DNA of 64,000 nucleotides, from assembly GCA_041687675.1 (NCBI GenBank), contig JAWLBM010000022.1, positions 16,159 to 80,158 of the forward strand, written 5' to 3'. This document shows positions 41,585-50,310 of the stretch, in pieces. The stretch's first letter is position 1. Every line of letters begins with the position of its first letter. This DNA comes from JAWLBM01 sp041687675. GTDB lineage: Bacteria > Pseudomonadota > Alphaproteobacteria > Rhizobiales > Pleomorphomonadaceae. The notes below the pieces were generated by a model. That model worked only from the letters and a program-made list of their open reading frames with translations. It was not told the DNA's origin and ran no database searches. The translations under genes were made by a program, and so were the position numbers.

Positions 41585-43210
41585 TCAGCGCGGCTCGCTG
41601 GCGAGCCCCTTGAAGAGGGCGAAGCAGGCGAGCAGCAGCACGATGGTGAACGGAAAGCCCGTCGACACCGCCATCGCCTGCAGCGCCCCGAGGCCGCCGC
41701 CGAGCAGGAGGGCGATGGCGACCAGCCCCTCGAAGCTCGCCCAGAACACCCTCTGCGACACGGGCGCGTCGACCTTGCCGCCGGCGGTGATGGTGTCGAT
41801 CACCAGCGAGCCGGAATCGGAGGAGGTGACGAAGAACACGATCACCAGCACGATGGCGATCAAGGAAGTGACGCCCGCCAGCGGCAGCGCCTCCAGCATC
41901 ATGAAGAGCCTCAGCTCGAGGTCGGCGTCGGCGACGGCGGTATAGCCGTCCTGCACCAGCTGGGTGATCGCCGTGCCGCCGAAGGTGGTCATCCAGAAGA
42001 CCGAGACCAGCGAGGGGATGAGCAGCACGGAGATGATGATCTCCCGCACCGTCCGGCCGCGCGAGACCCGGGCGATGAACATGCCGACGAAGGGCGACCA
42101 GGAGATCCACCAGGCCCAGTAGAAGGCGGTCCAGCCCTGGCGGAAGTTGTCGTCCTCGCGGCCGAAGGGGTTGGACAGGGCAGGCAGGTGGCGGGCGTAC
42201 TCCCAGAGATTGGCGAAGAAGCCGGTGACGATGGCGACCGTCGGCCCGACCACCAGCACGAAGAGCACCAGGAGGGCGGCGAGGGCCATGTTGATCTCGG
42301 AGAGTCGCTTCACCCCGGCGTCTAGGCCCGCCATCACCGAGACCAGCGCGACGCCCGTGATCGCCACGATCAGCAGCACCTTCGAGACGTCGTTCACCGG
42401 CAGGCCGAAGATGTGGTTGAGGCCTGCGCTCGCCTGCTCGGCGCCGAAGCCGAGCGAGGTGGCGAGGCCGAACAGGGTCGCGAACACCGCGAGGATGTCG
42501 ATGACGTGGCCGGTCCAGCCCCAGACCCGCTCGCCGAAGATCGGGTAGAACACCGACCGCATGGTCAGCGGCAGGCCCTTGTTGTAGGCGAACAGCGCCA
42601 GCGACAGCGCGACGATGGCGTAGATCGCCCAGGGGTGGAGGCCCCAGTGGAAGATCGTCGCCGCCATGCCGAGGCGGCGCGCCTCGGCCTCGTTGCCGGC
42701 GGCTCCGCCCAGCGGCGCCCAGCTGTCCGGCGCCGCGGCGTTCTCGGCGACCGAGGCGGAGAAGTGCGAGATCGGCTCCGACACGCCGTAGAACATCAGG
42801 CCGATGCCCATCCCCGCCGCAAACAGCATGGCGAACCAGCCCGCGTAGGAGTAGTCGGGGGTCGCGTCCTGCCCGCCGATGCGGACCTTGCCGTAGGGCG
42901 AGACGACGAGCACCAGGCAGACCAGCACGAAGACGTCGGCCGCGGCGAGGAAGAACCAGTCGAAGGTCGCCGTCAGCCAGGTGCGGAGGTCGTTGAACAG
43001 CGTCGCCGCGCCGTCCTGGAAGGCCAGCGTCACCAGAACGAAGGCGACGATGGTGAGCCCGGAGACCGCGAAGACGGGATTGTGGATATCGAGGCCGAAG
43101 GGGCCGATTTGCGGCTGGATGTTGTCCTGGCCGATCTCGTAGTCGGTCTCGATGACGGTGGCCAGGCCTTCCGGCGCCGGAACGCCCTGGCTCGTGGTGG
43201 GATCGCTCAT
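41585..43210 (-). CDS. BCCT-family transporter (betaine/choline/carnitine type)
   Basis: Twelve-TM secondary transporter, 541 aa. Family signatures: GMGIGLMFYGVSEPISHF (about residues 130-147), FHWGLHPWAIY, and FYWAWWISWSPFVGMFIARVSRGRTVRE, the core BCCT motif. A glycine-rich helix with GMG suggests coupling to Na+ or H+; substrate (betaine, choline, DMSP or other) cannot be told. The ATG at 43210 is preferred. A uspA-like gene lies 44 bp upstream in the same direction, so both probably share a promoter and respond to stress. Convergent with the puf operon. Confidence 0.9.
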   Translation of the reverse strand: MSDPTTSQGVPAPEGLATVIETDYEIGQDNIQPQIGPFGLDIHNPVFAVSGLTIVAFVLVTLAFQDGAATLFNDLRTWLTATFDWFFLAAADVFVLVCLVLVVSPYGKVRIGGQDATPDYSYAGWFAMLFAAGMGIGLMFYGVSEPISHFSASVAENAAAPDSWAPLGGAAGNEAEARRLGMAATIFHWGLHPWAIYAIVALSLALFAYNKGLPLTMRSVFYPIFGERVWGWTGHVIDILAVFATLFGLATSLGFGAEQASAGLNHIFGLPVNDVSKVLLIVAITGVALVSVMAGLDAGVKRLSEINMALAALLVLFVLVVGPTVAIVTGFFANLWEYARHLPALSNPFGREDDNFRQGWTAFYWAWWISWSPFVGMFIARVSRGRTVREIIISVLLIPSLVSVFWMTTFGGTAITQLVQDGYTAVADADLELRLFMMLEALPLAGVTSLIAIVLVIVFFVTSSDSGSLVIDTITAGGKVDAPVSQRVFWASFEGLVAIALLLGGGLGALQAMAVSTGFPFTIVLLLACFALFKGLASEPR

Positions 43211-43254
43211 GGCATCAGTCCTTCGCGCGTGTCCTTTCGGTTGCCGCGCCGGGG

Positions 43255-43671
43255 TCAGCCCCGCACGAGGAAGACCGAGGCGTCGGTGTGGGTCGCGAGA
43301 CGTCCGCCGTTGGAGGGCCAGACGCGGTCGATCATGCCGGGGACGTGGGTCGCCATCACCACGAGGTCGCTGCCGCACCGGTGCACCGCGTCGATCAGCG
43401 CGTCGTCGACGTCCGTGGTCGGGTCGTGGCTGACCATGGTCACGGCCTCGGCCGTGATGCCGTGCCGCTCCGCCTCGCCGCGGGCGAACGCCTCGAGCTT
43501 GCGGCCGAACTCCGCGGGCGTGTGCGCCAACGGCCCGGGAGTGGCCGCGGTGACGCCGACGTAGGCGACCGGGATTGCGTATCGCCTGGCGAGATCTGCA
43601 GCCACGTCGAGGGATCGTCGGAGTTTATCGGCGTGCCCGAGGTCGACCGGCACCATGATCTTCTTGTACAT
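43255..43671 (-). CDS. Universal stress protein UspA family
   Basis: 138-aa single-domain Usp: MYKKIMVPVDLGHADKLRRS, an alpha/beta fold with the ATP-loop-like region VVMATHVPGMIDRVWPSNGGRLATHTDASVFLVRG at the C-terminus (usual GxxxRxxGSV pattern altered). The ATG at 43671 gives the standard N-terminus; the larger open frame to 43830 has no homologous look. Upstream of and co-directional with the BCCT transporter. Confidence 0.88.
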   Translation of the reverse strand: MYKKIMVPVDLGHADKLRRSLDVAADLARRYAIPVAYVGVTAATPGPLAHTPAEFGRKLEAFARGEAERHGITAEAVTMVSHDPTTDVDDALIDAVHRCGSDLVVMATHVPGMIDRVWPSNGGRLATHTDASVFLVRG

Positions 43672-44070
43672 TGGCGTGCCTCCGTCATGCATACGGAGCG
43701 TATGTGGTAAAATACTGGTCTTGTTTTCGGGTCCGTGTACATTGCCCGCCCACCGCTCCTCCGGCGCAACAGCAGTGGGATATATACGGATTACCTTGTG
43801 TATGTTAACGCGAATTGCCCGAAGCTGCAAATCGCCGCTCCTCGGCGAGGTGCCGGCGGGGAGACCGAGAATTGACCGGCCGGCGATCTGGCGCTGTCAC
43901 CCGCCGCGGTCCCGGTCACCGCGGGCCCGGTCGGGTCCGGACCCCGGACAGGAGCGCGACAACTTTCCGACAAGCTACAAACGTCGCAGAGTCGGCGCCC
44001 CCCGCAGCCTAGGATTTTGTACACAGCGCGAAACACCCGCCGAGGGCGGGACCTTGGGGAGGGGCCTGCA
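43672..44070. promoter_or_regulatory. Divergent intergenic region with a CATACG-CGTATG palindrome
   Basis: 399 bp without a gene between uspA (minus) and the amidohydrolase (plus), with an AT-rich core at 43690-43830 unlike its surroundings. It holds an inverted repeat, CATACG-gag-CGTATG (43690-43704), 18 bp before the uspA ATG, a possible operator. Promoters for both genes must lie here, but no clear -35/-10 pair stands out. Confidence 0.35.
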
Positions 44071-45903
44071 ATGACCAGTGCGTCGAGGTATCTCTGCGCC
44101 TGCTGCAGCGGGGCGCTGGCGGGGTTCGTGGCGGACAACCCGCACTTCGCCGCGGCGCAGGCGTCGGGCCATGGCCCCGGGTCTCGCGGCGGCGTCAGCC
44201 GCCGCAGCTTCGTCAGGGGCTCGGCGGCCCTCGGCGCGACCGGCGCCCTCGCCCTGTTCGACCCGGCGCCGCTGCGGGCCGAGGAGGAGAGGGCGACGAT
44301 CTTCCGGGGCGGCACCATCCTCACCGTCGACCGGGACTTCTCCGAGGTCGAGGCCATCGCCATCCGCGGCAGCCGCATCATCGCGGCCGGCAGCCTTGCG
44401 GAGGCCGAGGTGGCGGCCGGTCCGGGCGCCGGCATCGTCGACCTTGACGGCCGCACCCTGGTGCCCGGGTTCATTGACCCGCATACCCATGCCCTCTCGG
44501 GCGCCATTCTCGACAGGCTCTGCATCTACGTCGGGATGGCGAGGTTTCGGAACACCGCCGACGTGCTTGCGCTCCTGAAGCAGGAGGCCGCGAAGGCGGA
44601 GCCGGGCGCCTGGATCGTCGCCCGCAACTGGGACCCCTCGATCCAGTCGGGACCGCCCGCCCTCACCTTCGAACTGCTGGACGAGGTCTCGCGCGACCAT
44701 CCCGTCGTCGTCCTCAACGCCTCGCTGCACCTTGCCTACGCCAACCGCGCCGCCTTCGCCGCCGCGGCGATCCCGGACGACGTGGAGAACCCGCCGGGGG
44801 CGGAGTTCAGCCGCGACGCCGAGGGGCGGCTCACCGGGGTGATGAAGAACAACGTCGCCTTCCTGAAGGTGCTGTCGGCCTATCCGGGGCTGCGCTCGGT
44901 CGACCCGGTCGACGCGCTCTCGGCGCTGTCGCGCCGCTTCAACGGCCTTGGCGTGACCACCTGCAGCGACCTCGGCCTCGGCGGCCTCACCCAGGGACCG
45001 GGCGACTGGGAGATCCTGAAGAAGGTCGCGGCGAGCGGCAGCCTGACCGTCCGCCTCCGCGCCTTCCCGATCTACACGGTCGCGGACGCCTGGGAGGCCT
45101 CGGGCGTCCGGCCGTTCGAGGGCGACGAGCTCGCCCGCCTCGCCGGGTTCAAGCTGATCGCCGACGGGTCGAACCAGGGCTTCACCGGGCTGCAGCGCGA
45201 GCCCTACCTCGGCACCGGGGACCGGGGCCTTGCCTATACGTCGAAGGAGGATCTCGCGCGGCTGGCGCGGGACTGGGGCGGGCGCGGTTGGCGCCTCGCG
45301 CTCCACGCCAACGGCGACGCGGCGATCGACAACGTGCTCGATGCGCTGGAGGAAGTCCGGGACGGCGGCCTCGACCTCGCCCCGCTCCGTCCCCGCATCG
45401 AACACTGCTCGCTGCTGCACGACGAGCAGATCGCGCGGATGCGGGACCTCGGCGTTTCCGCCAGCTTCCTGATCGGGCACGTCCACTACTGGGGCATCGC
45501 GCTGCGGGACCGTGTGCTCGGGCCGGAGCGGGTGCAGCTCCTCGGGCGCTGCCGGTCTGTCGAGCAGGCCGGCGTCGGCTTCACCCTCCACTCGGACTTC
45601 ACCGTGAGCGATCCCGAGCCGCTGAACATGCTGCAGATGGCGGTGACGCGCCGCACCTGGGAGGACCCCTCCGTGGTCCTCAACCCGGACGAGCGGATCG
45701 GCGTCGAGGCGGCGATCCGCGCCATGACCTCGGAGGCCGCCTGGCAGCTCGGATCGGAGCACGAGGTCGGCTCCCTCGAAGCCGGCAAGTTCGCCGACCT
45801 CGTCATCCTCGAGGCGGACCCGCGCCGGGTCGACCCGGAGGAGATCGGCGCCATCGCCCTGTCCGAAACCTGGTTCGCCGGCACCCGCGTCCACACCGCC
45901 TGA
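44071..45903 (+). CDS. Tat-exported amidohydrolase family protein
   Basis: 610-aa metal-dependent hydrolase of the amidohydrolase superfamily (YtcJ-like, Amidohydro_3). A twin-arginine signal SRRSFVRGSAALGATGALALF lies around residues 44-66, unusually far from the start because of a Cys-containing leader (YLCACCSGALAGFV). The HxH metal motif DPHTHALSGA follows LVPGFI; further ligands are likely in LALHANGDAAID and RIEHCSLLHDEQ; the C-terminus has SLEAGKFADLVILEADP. Substrate unknown. GGGGAGGGG is upstream of the ATG at 44071. It appears to stand alone. Confidence 0.85.
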   Translation: MTSASRYLCACCSGALAGFVADNPHFAAAQASGHGPGSRGGVSRRSFVRGSAALGATGALALFDPAPLRAEEERATIFRGGTILTVDRDFSEVEAIAIRGSRIIAAGSLAEAEVAAGPGAGIVDLDGRTLVPGFIDPHTHALSGAILDRLCIYVGMARFRNTADVLALLKQEAAKAEPGAWIVARNWDPSIQSGPPALTFELLDEVSRDHPVVVLNASLHLAYANRAAFAAAAIPDDVENPPGAEFSRDAEGRLTGVMKNNVAFLKVLSAYPGLRSVDPVDALSALSRRFNGLGVTTCSDLGLGGLTQGPGDWEILKKVAASGSLTVRLRAFPIYTVADAWEASGVRPFEGDELARLAGFKLIADGSNQGFTGLQREPYLGTGDRGLAYTSKEDLARLARDWGGRGWRLALHANGDAAIDNVLDALEEVRDGGLDLAPLRPRIEHCSLLHDEQIARMRDLGVSASFLIGHVHYWGIALRDRVLGPERVQLLGRCRSVEQAGVGFTLHSDFTVSDPEPLNMLQMAVTRRTWEDPSVVLNPDERIGVEAAIRAMTSEAAWQLGSEHEVGSLEAGKFADLVILEADPRRVDPEEIGAIALSETWFAGTRVHTA

Positions 45904-46007
45904 CGCGGCGTGGGACGTCGAGCCGCGCCGCCCGACTGGGCGGCGGCCTCGCGAATGCGATCCCGATGGGCGGATCGGGCGTGCGACCGAGGATTTAACC
46001 TCCAGAA

Positions 46008-46020
46008 TCGAAACTTTCGA
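46008..46020. promoter_or_regulatory. Palindrome TCGAAA-C-TTTCGA before the HTH-PIN pair
   Basis: Perfect 6-1-6 inverted repeat at the point where base composition turns AT-rich, 77 bp before the antitoxin ATG. A candidate autoregulatory operator for the HTH antitoxin; promoter-like AT-rich sequence (46020-46070) follows. Confidence 0.35.
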
Positions 46021-46096
46021 CAGTTACGACTGCTTCATATGTTGCGTATATTTCGATTGTGTGCTACAAGACGGATTCCCACGGAGGATGCCACTC

Positions 46097-46552
46097 ATGA
46101 CCTTGCCCGCTTATGCCGAGGAACTCGGTGGTCGACTACCCTCTGATAAGGAGAAGGCGGCAGCCAACCAGCTGCGTCAAATCATAGCTGCTCATGCGGA
46201 CGGTGACGTAAAACTGCGCCTGTTGGATGATGAAAAGCAACCATCTGAAGTCATCTTAACGCCGGCCTTGTCCAGTCTTCTCATGGAATTGCTGCGGCAC
46301 GTGGGCCGGGGAGACTCGGTGACACTAGTACCAGTGGGGCAGATGCTGACGACTCAGCAAGCTGCAGACATACTAAATGTGTCTCGCCCCTTCTTAATAT
46401 CGCTGCTAGACCGGAATGAAATTAACTTCACAACGGTAGGGCGCCATCGACGGATCAGGGCTGAAGATCTTTTCGCATACAAGCGCATGCGAGACGAAAA
46501 GCGTGAATCAGCGCTCTCGCGGCTGGCTAAACTGGACGCAGAGCAGATCTGA
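46097..46552 (+). CDS. HTH (excisionase-type) protein, probable antitoxin
   Basis: 151-aa protein with a C-terminal winged-helix/MerR-like DNA-binding domain of the excisionase family (about 91-140: MLTTQQAADILNVSRPFLIS, then GRHRRIRAEDLFAYKRMRD). The N-terminal half (LPSDKEKAAANQLRQIIAAH) is helical. GGAGG at 46083-46087 is 9 nt before the chosen ATG. The PIN-domain gene starts 2 nt after its stop, the standard order for antitoxin-toxin pairs of this type. Base composition is much lower in GC than the PGC, which suggests separate acquisition. Confidence 0.8.
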   Translation: MTLPAYAEELGGRLPSDKEKAAANQLRQIIAAHADGDVKLRLLDDEKQPSEVILTPALSSLLMELLRHVGRGDSVTLVPVGQMLTTQQAADILNVSRPFLISLLDRNEINFTTVGRHRRIRAEDLFAYKRMRDEKRESALSRLAKLDAEQI

Positions 46553-46554
46553 CA

Positions 46555-47142
46555 TTGTTTGCGAACCGATTCACTGCATTCGTGGATGCTTGCTCGCTCG
46601 CAAGCGTGCTGAGGCGCAACATCTTACTCAGCCTCGCGGCGGCCGGCTTCTTTCGCATACGGTGGTCGGCCGCCGTGTTGGACGAAACTGAGCGAGCCAT
46701 CACCAAGATACTAACCGGGAAGTACCATGACGCGGCCGAGAGGGCGCATCGTGCGCGAACAAGCATGGAAGAGGCGTTTGAGGAGGCCAATGTTACAGAA
46801 TTCGAAAGCTTCCTCGGTGTATGCGAAGGAATTCCCGATCGCGGCGATGCTCATGTTGTTGCCGCTGCATTGAAAACGCAAGCCTCTGTAATTGTAACCG
46901 AAAACTTGAAGCATTTCCAAGCCGAATTTCTTGGCGCGTTGGCTTTAGAAGCTAAGTCGTCTGACGAGTTCATTGCCGATATAATTGCTCTTGACCCTGG
47001 GCGAGCAGTCTCGGCTATCCGGACGATGCGCCTGCGATTTGACAGGCCCGAGAAGACAGCTGAAAGGCTGCTCCTGGACATGGAGGCCGATGGTCTGACA
47101 GCTGCTGTGGACACATTGCGTCCGTTTGTGGGTTCCCTTTAA
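46555..47142 (+). CDS. PIN-domain protein, probable ribonuclease toxin
   Basis: 195-aa PIN-fold protein paired with the upstream HTH gene. Acidic residues fit the PIN active site: Asp11 (FVDACSL), Glu44 (AVLDETERAI) and Asp98 (RGDAHVVAAAL), with VTEN at 114-117. VapC-like toxins of this sort cleave RNA, often tRNA; the longer C-terminal part (about 130-195) is less usual. The start is TTG, 2 nt after the antitoxin stop, which would limit toxin translation. Low-GC composition as for its partner. Confidence 0.78.
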   Translation: MFANRFTAFVDACSLASVLRRNILLSLAAAGFFRIRWSAAVLDETERAITKILTGKYHDAAERAHRARTSMEEAFEEANVTEFESFLGVCEGIPDRGDAHVVAAALKTQASVIVTENLKHFQAEFLGALALEAKSSDEFIADIIALDPGRAVSAIRTMRLRFDRPEKTAERLLLDMEADGLTAAVDTLRPFVGSL

Positions 47143-47229
47143 TAGCCATCGTTAGCCGGGGCGTTACCCCCTTGCGGCATCGATCGTCTTTTGATCGGCC
47201 GCAGTCTGCGAACAAGTCTTTGAAAGAGC

Positions 47230-47275
47230 TGGTGCCGCAGAAGGGACTCGAACCCCCGACCCCATCATTACGAAT
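47230..47275 (-). other. 3' half of a tRNA, probable attachment site of the island
   Basis: On the minus strand the 46 nt read from the anticodon loop TTCGTAA, through the TGATG 3' anticodon stem, variable loop and T-arm (GGGGG TTCGAGT CCCTT) to CTGCGGC-A-CCA. The loop fits tRNA-Thr with anticodon CGT. The 5' half (acceptor, D-arm, 5' anticodon stem) is missing: the next bases (TAGAA) do not pair with TGATG. A truncated tRNA end beside a tyrosine integrase is the usual mark of an att repeat; the intact tRNA should stand at the other end of the island, to the right. The tRNA identity is from memory of the family. Confidence 0.8.
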
Positions 47276-47393
47276 TCTAAGAGGAAGCACGCACCAACAT
47301 GTCCCTTGTTGGTTCAAGATACTGATCAGCAAAAGAAATCCATAGATTTTTGATTGTCCCTTGCGCTCGAAATAGCCCGTGATACCGTCTAGC

Positions 47394-47425
47394 GTGGCGA
47401 CCCGGTGGCGACCCGGTGGCTACCC
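47394..47425 (+). repeat. 11-bp tandem repeat before the integrase
   Basis: GTGGCGACCCG is present twice in perfect tandem, followed by a third, altered copy (GTGGCTACCC). It lies between the att site and the integrase start, where Int or Xis arm sites are often found. Confidence 0.5.
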
Positions 47426-47441
47426 TGGAGGGCGGAAACAG

Positions 47442-48731
47442 ATGGCAGAGGTCAGGATCAGCAAACGGATCGTGGACGCGGCCGAGCCGCGGGCTACCCG
47501 CTACACGATCTTCGACCGCGACGTTCGCGGGTTCGGGGTCCGCGTGTTTCCTTCCGGCGCCAAGTCCTTCGTGTTCGAGTACCGCGCCGGGGCGGGCGGC
47601 CGCTCGGCAGCGAAGCAGCGGGTGACGATCGGACGGGTTGGAGATCTCACCCCGGACGAGGCGCGCCGGCGAGCCGAGACGCTGCGCGCCAGTGTCAGGC
47701 TCGGCGAGGATCCCCAGTCAGCCAAGGCGGCGAACCGCAAGGCTCTCACCGTCAACGAACTGGCCACCCGCTTTCTCGCCGAGCACGCGGGACCGAAGCG
47801 GCGAAAGAACACTCACGACAGCTACGAGACGGTGCTGCGTTGCCATGTCCTGCCGAAGCTGGGCAGCCGCAAAGCGGAAGCGGTGACACACGGGGAACTC
47901 GCAAATCTTCATGTCGCCATGCGGGCGACGCCGTACCAGGCCAACCGGATGATTGCCGTCGTCGGGTCGATGTACGCGTTTGCCAACCGGCGGGGACTGG
48001 TCGCGGGCGAACTGAACCCCGCACGCAGGATCGAGAAGTTCCGGGAAGAGCGACGCGAACGGTTCCTCTCGCTCGAGGAGATCGCTCGGCTCGGCGAGGT
48101 CCTGCGCCGCGCGGAAACTGAAGGGATCGAGTGGCAGGAGCCCAAGGGGCCAGCAAGTCGGCACAGACCCAAGACGCATACGCGTTCAGTGGTGAGCGCC
48201 CCGGCCGTTGCGGCGATCCGGCTGCTGCTCTTCACAGGCGCCCGGCTTCGGGAGGTCCTCAATCTGCGCTGGGAGGACGTAGACTTCGAACGACGACTTC
48301 TGCTGTTGCCGGCCTCCAAGACGGGGCGCAAGACGATCTACCTTGGCAGCGATGCGGTTGAGGTCCTCGCCTCGTTACCGCGCCTTGGGCCCTACGTCAT
48401 ACCCGGAGACCTGCCCGAACGGCCGCGGGCCGACCTCAAGCGCCCCTGGCACGTGATCTCACGCGCGGCAGGGCTCGACGACGTCCGGCTTCACGATCTC
48501 CGGCACACCTTCGCAAGCTATGGCGCCGGCGGAGGCCTGGGTCTGCCGGTGATTGGAAAGCTGCTGGGCCACTCGCAACCGGCGACCACGGCGCGGTACG
48601 CTCATCTCGACGCAAGCCCCCTGCACAGCGCCGCCGAGCGGATCGGCCGGGAGATCGGAGCGGCGCTCGGTCGGGGGGTGGGCTCCAACGACCACATGAA
48701 GCCGGAACCGACAGAAAGCGGGCGGGGGTGA
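47442..48731 (+). CDS. Tyrosine integrase (P4-type, DUF4102 N-terminus)
   Basis: Site-specific recombinase expected to move the island at the tRNA site 170 bp upstream. The 429-aa protein has the N-terminal DUF4102-like arm-binding domain (RYTIFDRDVRGFGVRVFPSG... FVFEYRAG), a SAM-like core-binding domain and a catalytic domain with GARLREVLNLRW (first Arg), HDLRHTFASYG (His-x-x-Arg), LGHSQPATTARYAHL, with Tyr at about 386. All catalytic residues appear intact. The ATG at 47442 has GGAGGGCGG upstream. Confidence 0.92.
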   Translation: MAEVRISKRIVDAAEPRATRYTIFDRDVRGFGVRVFPSGAKSFVFEYRAGAGGRSAAKQRVTIGRVGDLTPDEARRRAETLRASVRLGEDPQSAKAANRKALTVNELATRFLAEHAGPKRRKNTHDSYETVLRCHVLPKLGSRKAEAVTHGELANLHVAMRATPYQANRMIAVVGSMYAFANRRGLVAGELNPARRIEKFREERRERFLSLEEIARLGEVLRRAETEGIEWQEPKGPASRHRPKTHTRSVVSAPAVAAIRLLLFTGARLREVLNLRWEDVDFERRLLLLPASKTGRKTIYLGSDAVEVLASLPRLGPYVIPGDLPERPRADLKRPWHVISRAAGLDDVRLHDLRHTFASYGAGGGLGLPVIGKLLGHSQPATTARYAHLDASPLHSAAERIGREIGAALGRGVGSNDHMKPEPTESGRG

Positions 48732-48735
48732 ACCG

Positions 48736-49665
48736 ATGTGCATCATGGTCGCGGAGGGATTTCTTGCCGAGGTCTCGCTCGATGAGGAAAAGGGCTGCCT
48801 GCGCGGCCTGATCGTGAACGCACCGAGGATGGTGCCGTTCGTGGCCGAGACGGTCCCCGCCCTGAAACAGGCCATGCTAGCGGCAATCGCCGGTCTTCAG
48901 AACGAAGCGGCACGGGCTGGTCGCCCGGCTCTAGAGCCGACTCCTGATGTCTCGGCCGACGAGTTCGAACAGATGAAGAAAAGCGAACTGCTCGGCGATC
49001 GGCCGCACCCGCCAGGAGTGTTGCCGTACCAGCCCCTGCCCGCCGCCTACGACAACCTCCTTCGCGATCTCTTTGCCGCCCATGAAACGTTCACGACGGT
49101 GCCGGACGCCGGCCGGCGGGGCGCCGCCATGGCCTGCGCTGCGGTCCGGGAATTCCTTTCCGCGCGGTGGGAGAGCATGGAGCTCGCATCGCCTTTCGCC
49201 GAGATCGACAACGGGTTGAGCGACGTCGAGGAGGGCAAGCGGCCCGAGATCTTCTTCAGACAGACCGGGGGACGGGCGCGGCCGAGGTCGACGGCCTCCC
49301 GGAAGAACCGTGATTTTGCCGCCGCTCTGCTCGAGGTTAGCTACCGTGTCCAGTCTGAGCGTTCGCCCGGCCGCGACGCGGTGTTGATGAAGGCAGCCCA
49401 GCGGGTCGCCCGATCGGTCAAGAAGTGGCGGTCGACCTCGACAAGGGCAAAGGTCACGACCCGCACGGTCCTGGGATGGCGAACCGAAGTCGAGGGGCGA
49501 GAGCCCGCCGATCGGCGGTGGTACGACGACATCGTGCGGTACCTCAGCGACTTGCCCCCTGCCGAGAGGGACCGGGAGCTGGAACTCCGGCTGAGAGAAG
49601 GCCGGCCCGGCAGCCCCCTGGCGGAGGTGCCGCCCGACGAGAAAGTCGAGGGTCCTGCAGCTTAA
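48736..49665 (+). CDS. Hypothetical island protein, 309 aa
   Basis: Starts 4 bp after the integrase stop. I do not recognise the full-length family. The first 60 residues (FLAEVSLDEEKGCLRGLIVN... VAETVPALKQAMLAAIAGLQ) resemble the small beta-alpha fold of HicB-like antitoxins; the rest is helical, with FTTVPDAGRRGAAMACAAVREF and a highly charged C-terminal third (KKWRSTSTRAKVTTRTVLGW). No transmembrane segment or signal peptide. Possibly a regulator of the element; function unknown. Confidence 0.65.
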   Translation: MCIMVAEGFLAEVSLDEEKGCLRGLIVNAPRMVPFVAETVPALKQAMLAAIAGLQNEAARAGRPALEPTPDVSADEFEQMKKSELLGDRPHPPGVLPYQPLPAAYDNLLRDLFAAHETFTTVPDAGRRGAAMACAAVREFLSARWESMELASPFAEIDNGLSDVEEGKRPEIFFRQTGGRARPRSTASRKNRDFAAALLEVSYRVQSERSPGRDAVLMKAAQRVARSVKKWRSTSTRAKVTTRTVLGWRTEVEGREPADRRWYDDIVRYLSDLPPAERDRELELRLREGRPGSPLAEVPPDEKVEGPAA

Positions 49666-49766
49666 GGTAGCTGAAAACTCAGATTTGGCCACGCGAAACC
49701 CGACCTGAAGCGCTCCAAGCTCCTCGCGATGCCGGATAGTGCCGGCGAATACCGCAAGGAGCACCG

Positions 49767-50015
49767 ATGGACCTTATCCGCAAACTCACCGCCGCGGAGG
49801 CCGCCGCGCATCTGCGCGTGTCGTTGCAGACGCTCGCCAAGTGGCGCGTCTCGGGTGACGGTCCGCCCTACCTGAAGTTCGGGCGGCGCGTTCTCTACGA
49901 CTTCAACGATCTCGAGGCTTGGGCCGCGGGCCGGCGCCGGCGGTCGACCAGCTGCGTTGCGGCGACCGAGGTGCTCACGCGGGGCGCCTCCACCACCCGC
50001 TCGCGCGCGCGCTGA
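49767..50015 (+). CDS. Small HTH protein (excisionase/MerR-like)
   Basis: 82-aa protein whose first 55 residues are an excisionase-family winged helix: LTAAEAAAHLRVSLQTLAKW, then GDGPPYLKFGRRVLYDFNDLEAW. The basic Arg/Ser tail has no recognised fold. AAGGAG is 7 nt upstream of the ATG. First of two HTH genes preceding the paired recombinases, so a directionality factor or repressor is likely. Confidence 0.75.
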   Translation: MDLIRKLTAAEAAAHLRVSLQTLAKWRVSGDGPPYLKFGRRVLYDFNDLEAWAAGRRRRSTSCVAATEVLTRGASTTRSRAR

Positions 50016-50025
50016 GGCGGCCAGC

Positions 50026-50310
50026 ATGCGCCGGATCCCGCCTGCGAAGCGGCGCCCCCTGGGCGCTCCAACCACCGCAGCCGACGCCTCCGTTAGCACC
50101 GCGACGCCCGCCCGGTCCAAGCGGCGGCGTCGCACCCTCGACACCGCGTCCCTGCTCACTCGGGCTGAGACCGCCGCCGTCCTGAAGGTCACTGTCCGCA
50201 CCGTCGATCGCATGCTCCGGACAGGCACTCTCACGCCCGTTCGTATTGGACGGTCGGTTCGCATCTATCGCGTTGAAATTGAAGAACTTGTTTGGGAGCC
50301 GAACAACTAG
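50026..50310 (+). CDS. Second small HTH protein (excisionase-like)
   Basis: 94 aa: a basic, disordered N-terminus (MRRIPPAKRRPLGAP... SKRRRRTLDT) followed by an excisionase-type winged helix (SLLTRAETAAVLKVTVRTVD, RIGRSVRIYRVEIEELVW). It is 10 bp after the first HTH gene. Two adjacent, different HTH proteins before recombinase genes suggest a repressor plus an excisionase, but which is which cannot be told. Confidence 0.7.
   Translation: MRRIPPAKRRPLGAPTTAADASVSTATPARSKRRRRTLDTASLLTRAETAAVLKVTVRTVDRMLRTGTLTPVRIGRSVRIYRVEIEELVWEPNN

Noticed and set aside
47230..47275. Complete tRNA gene
   Set aside because: Only the 3' half is present; the next bases cannot form the 5' anticodon stem, D-arm or acceptor strand.
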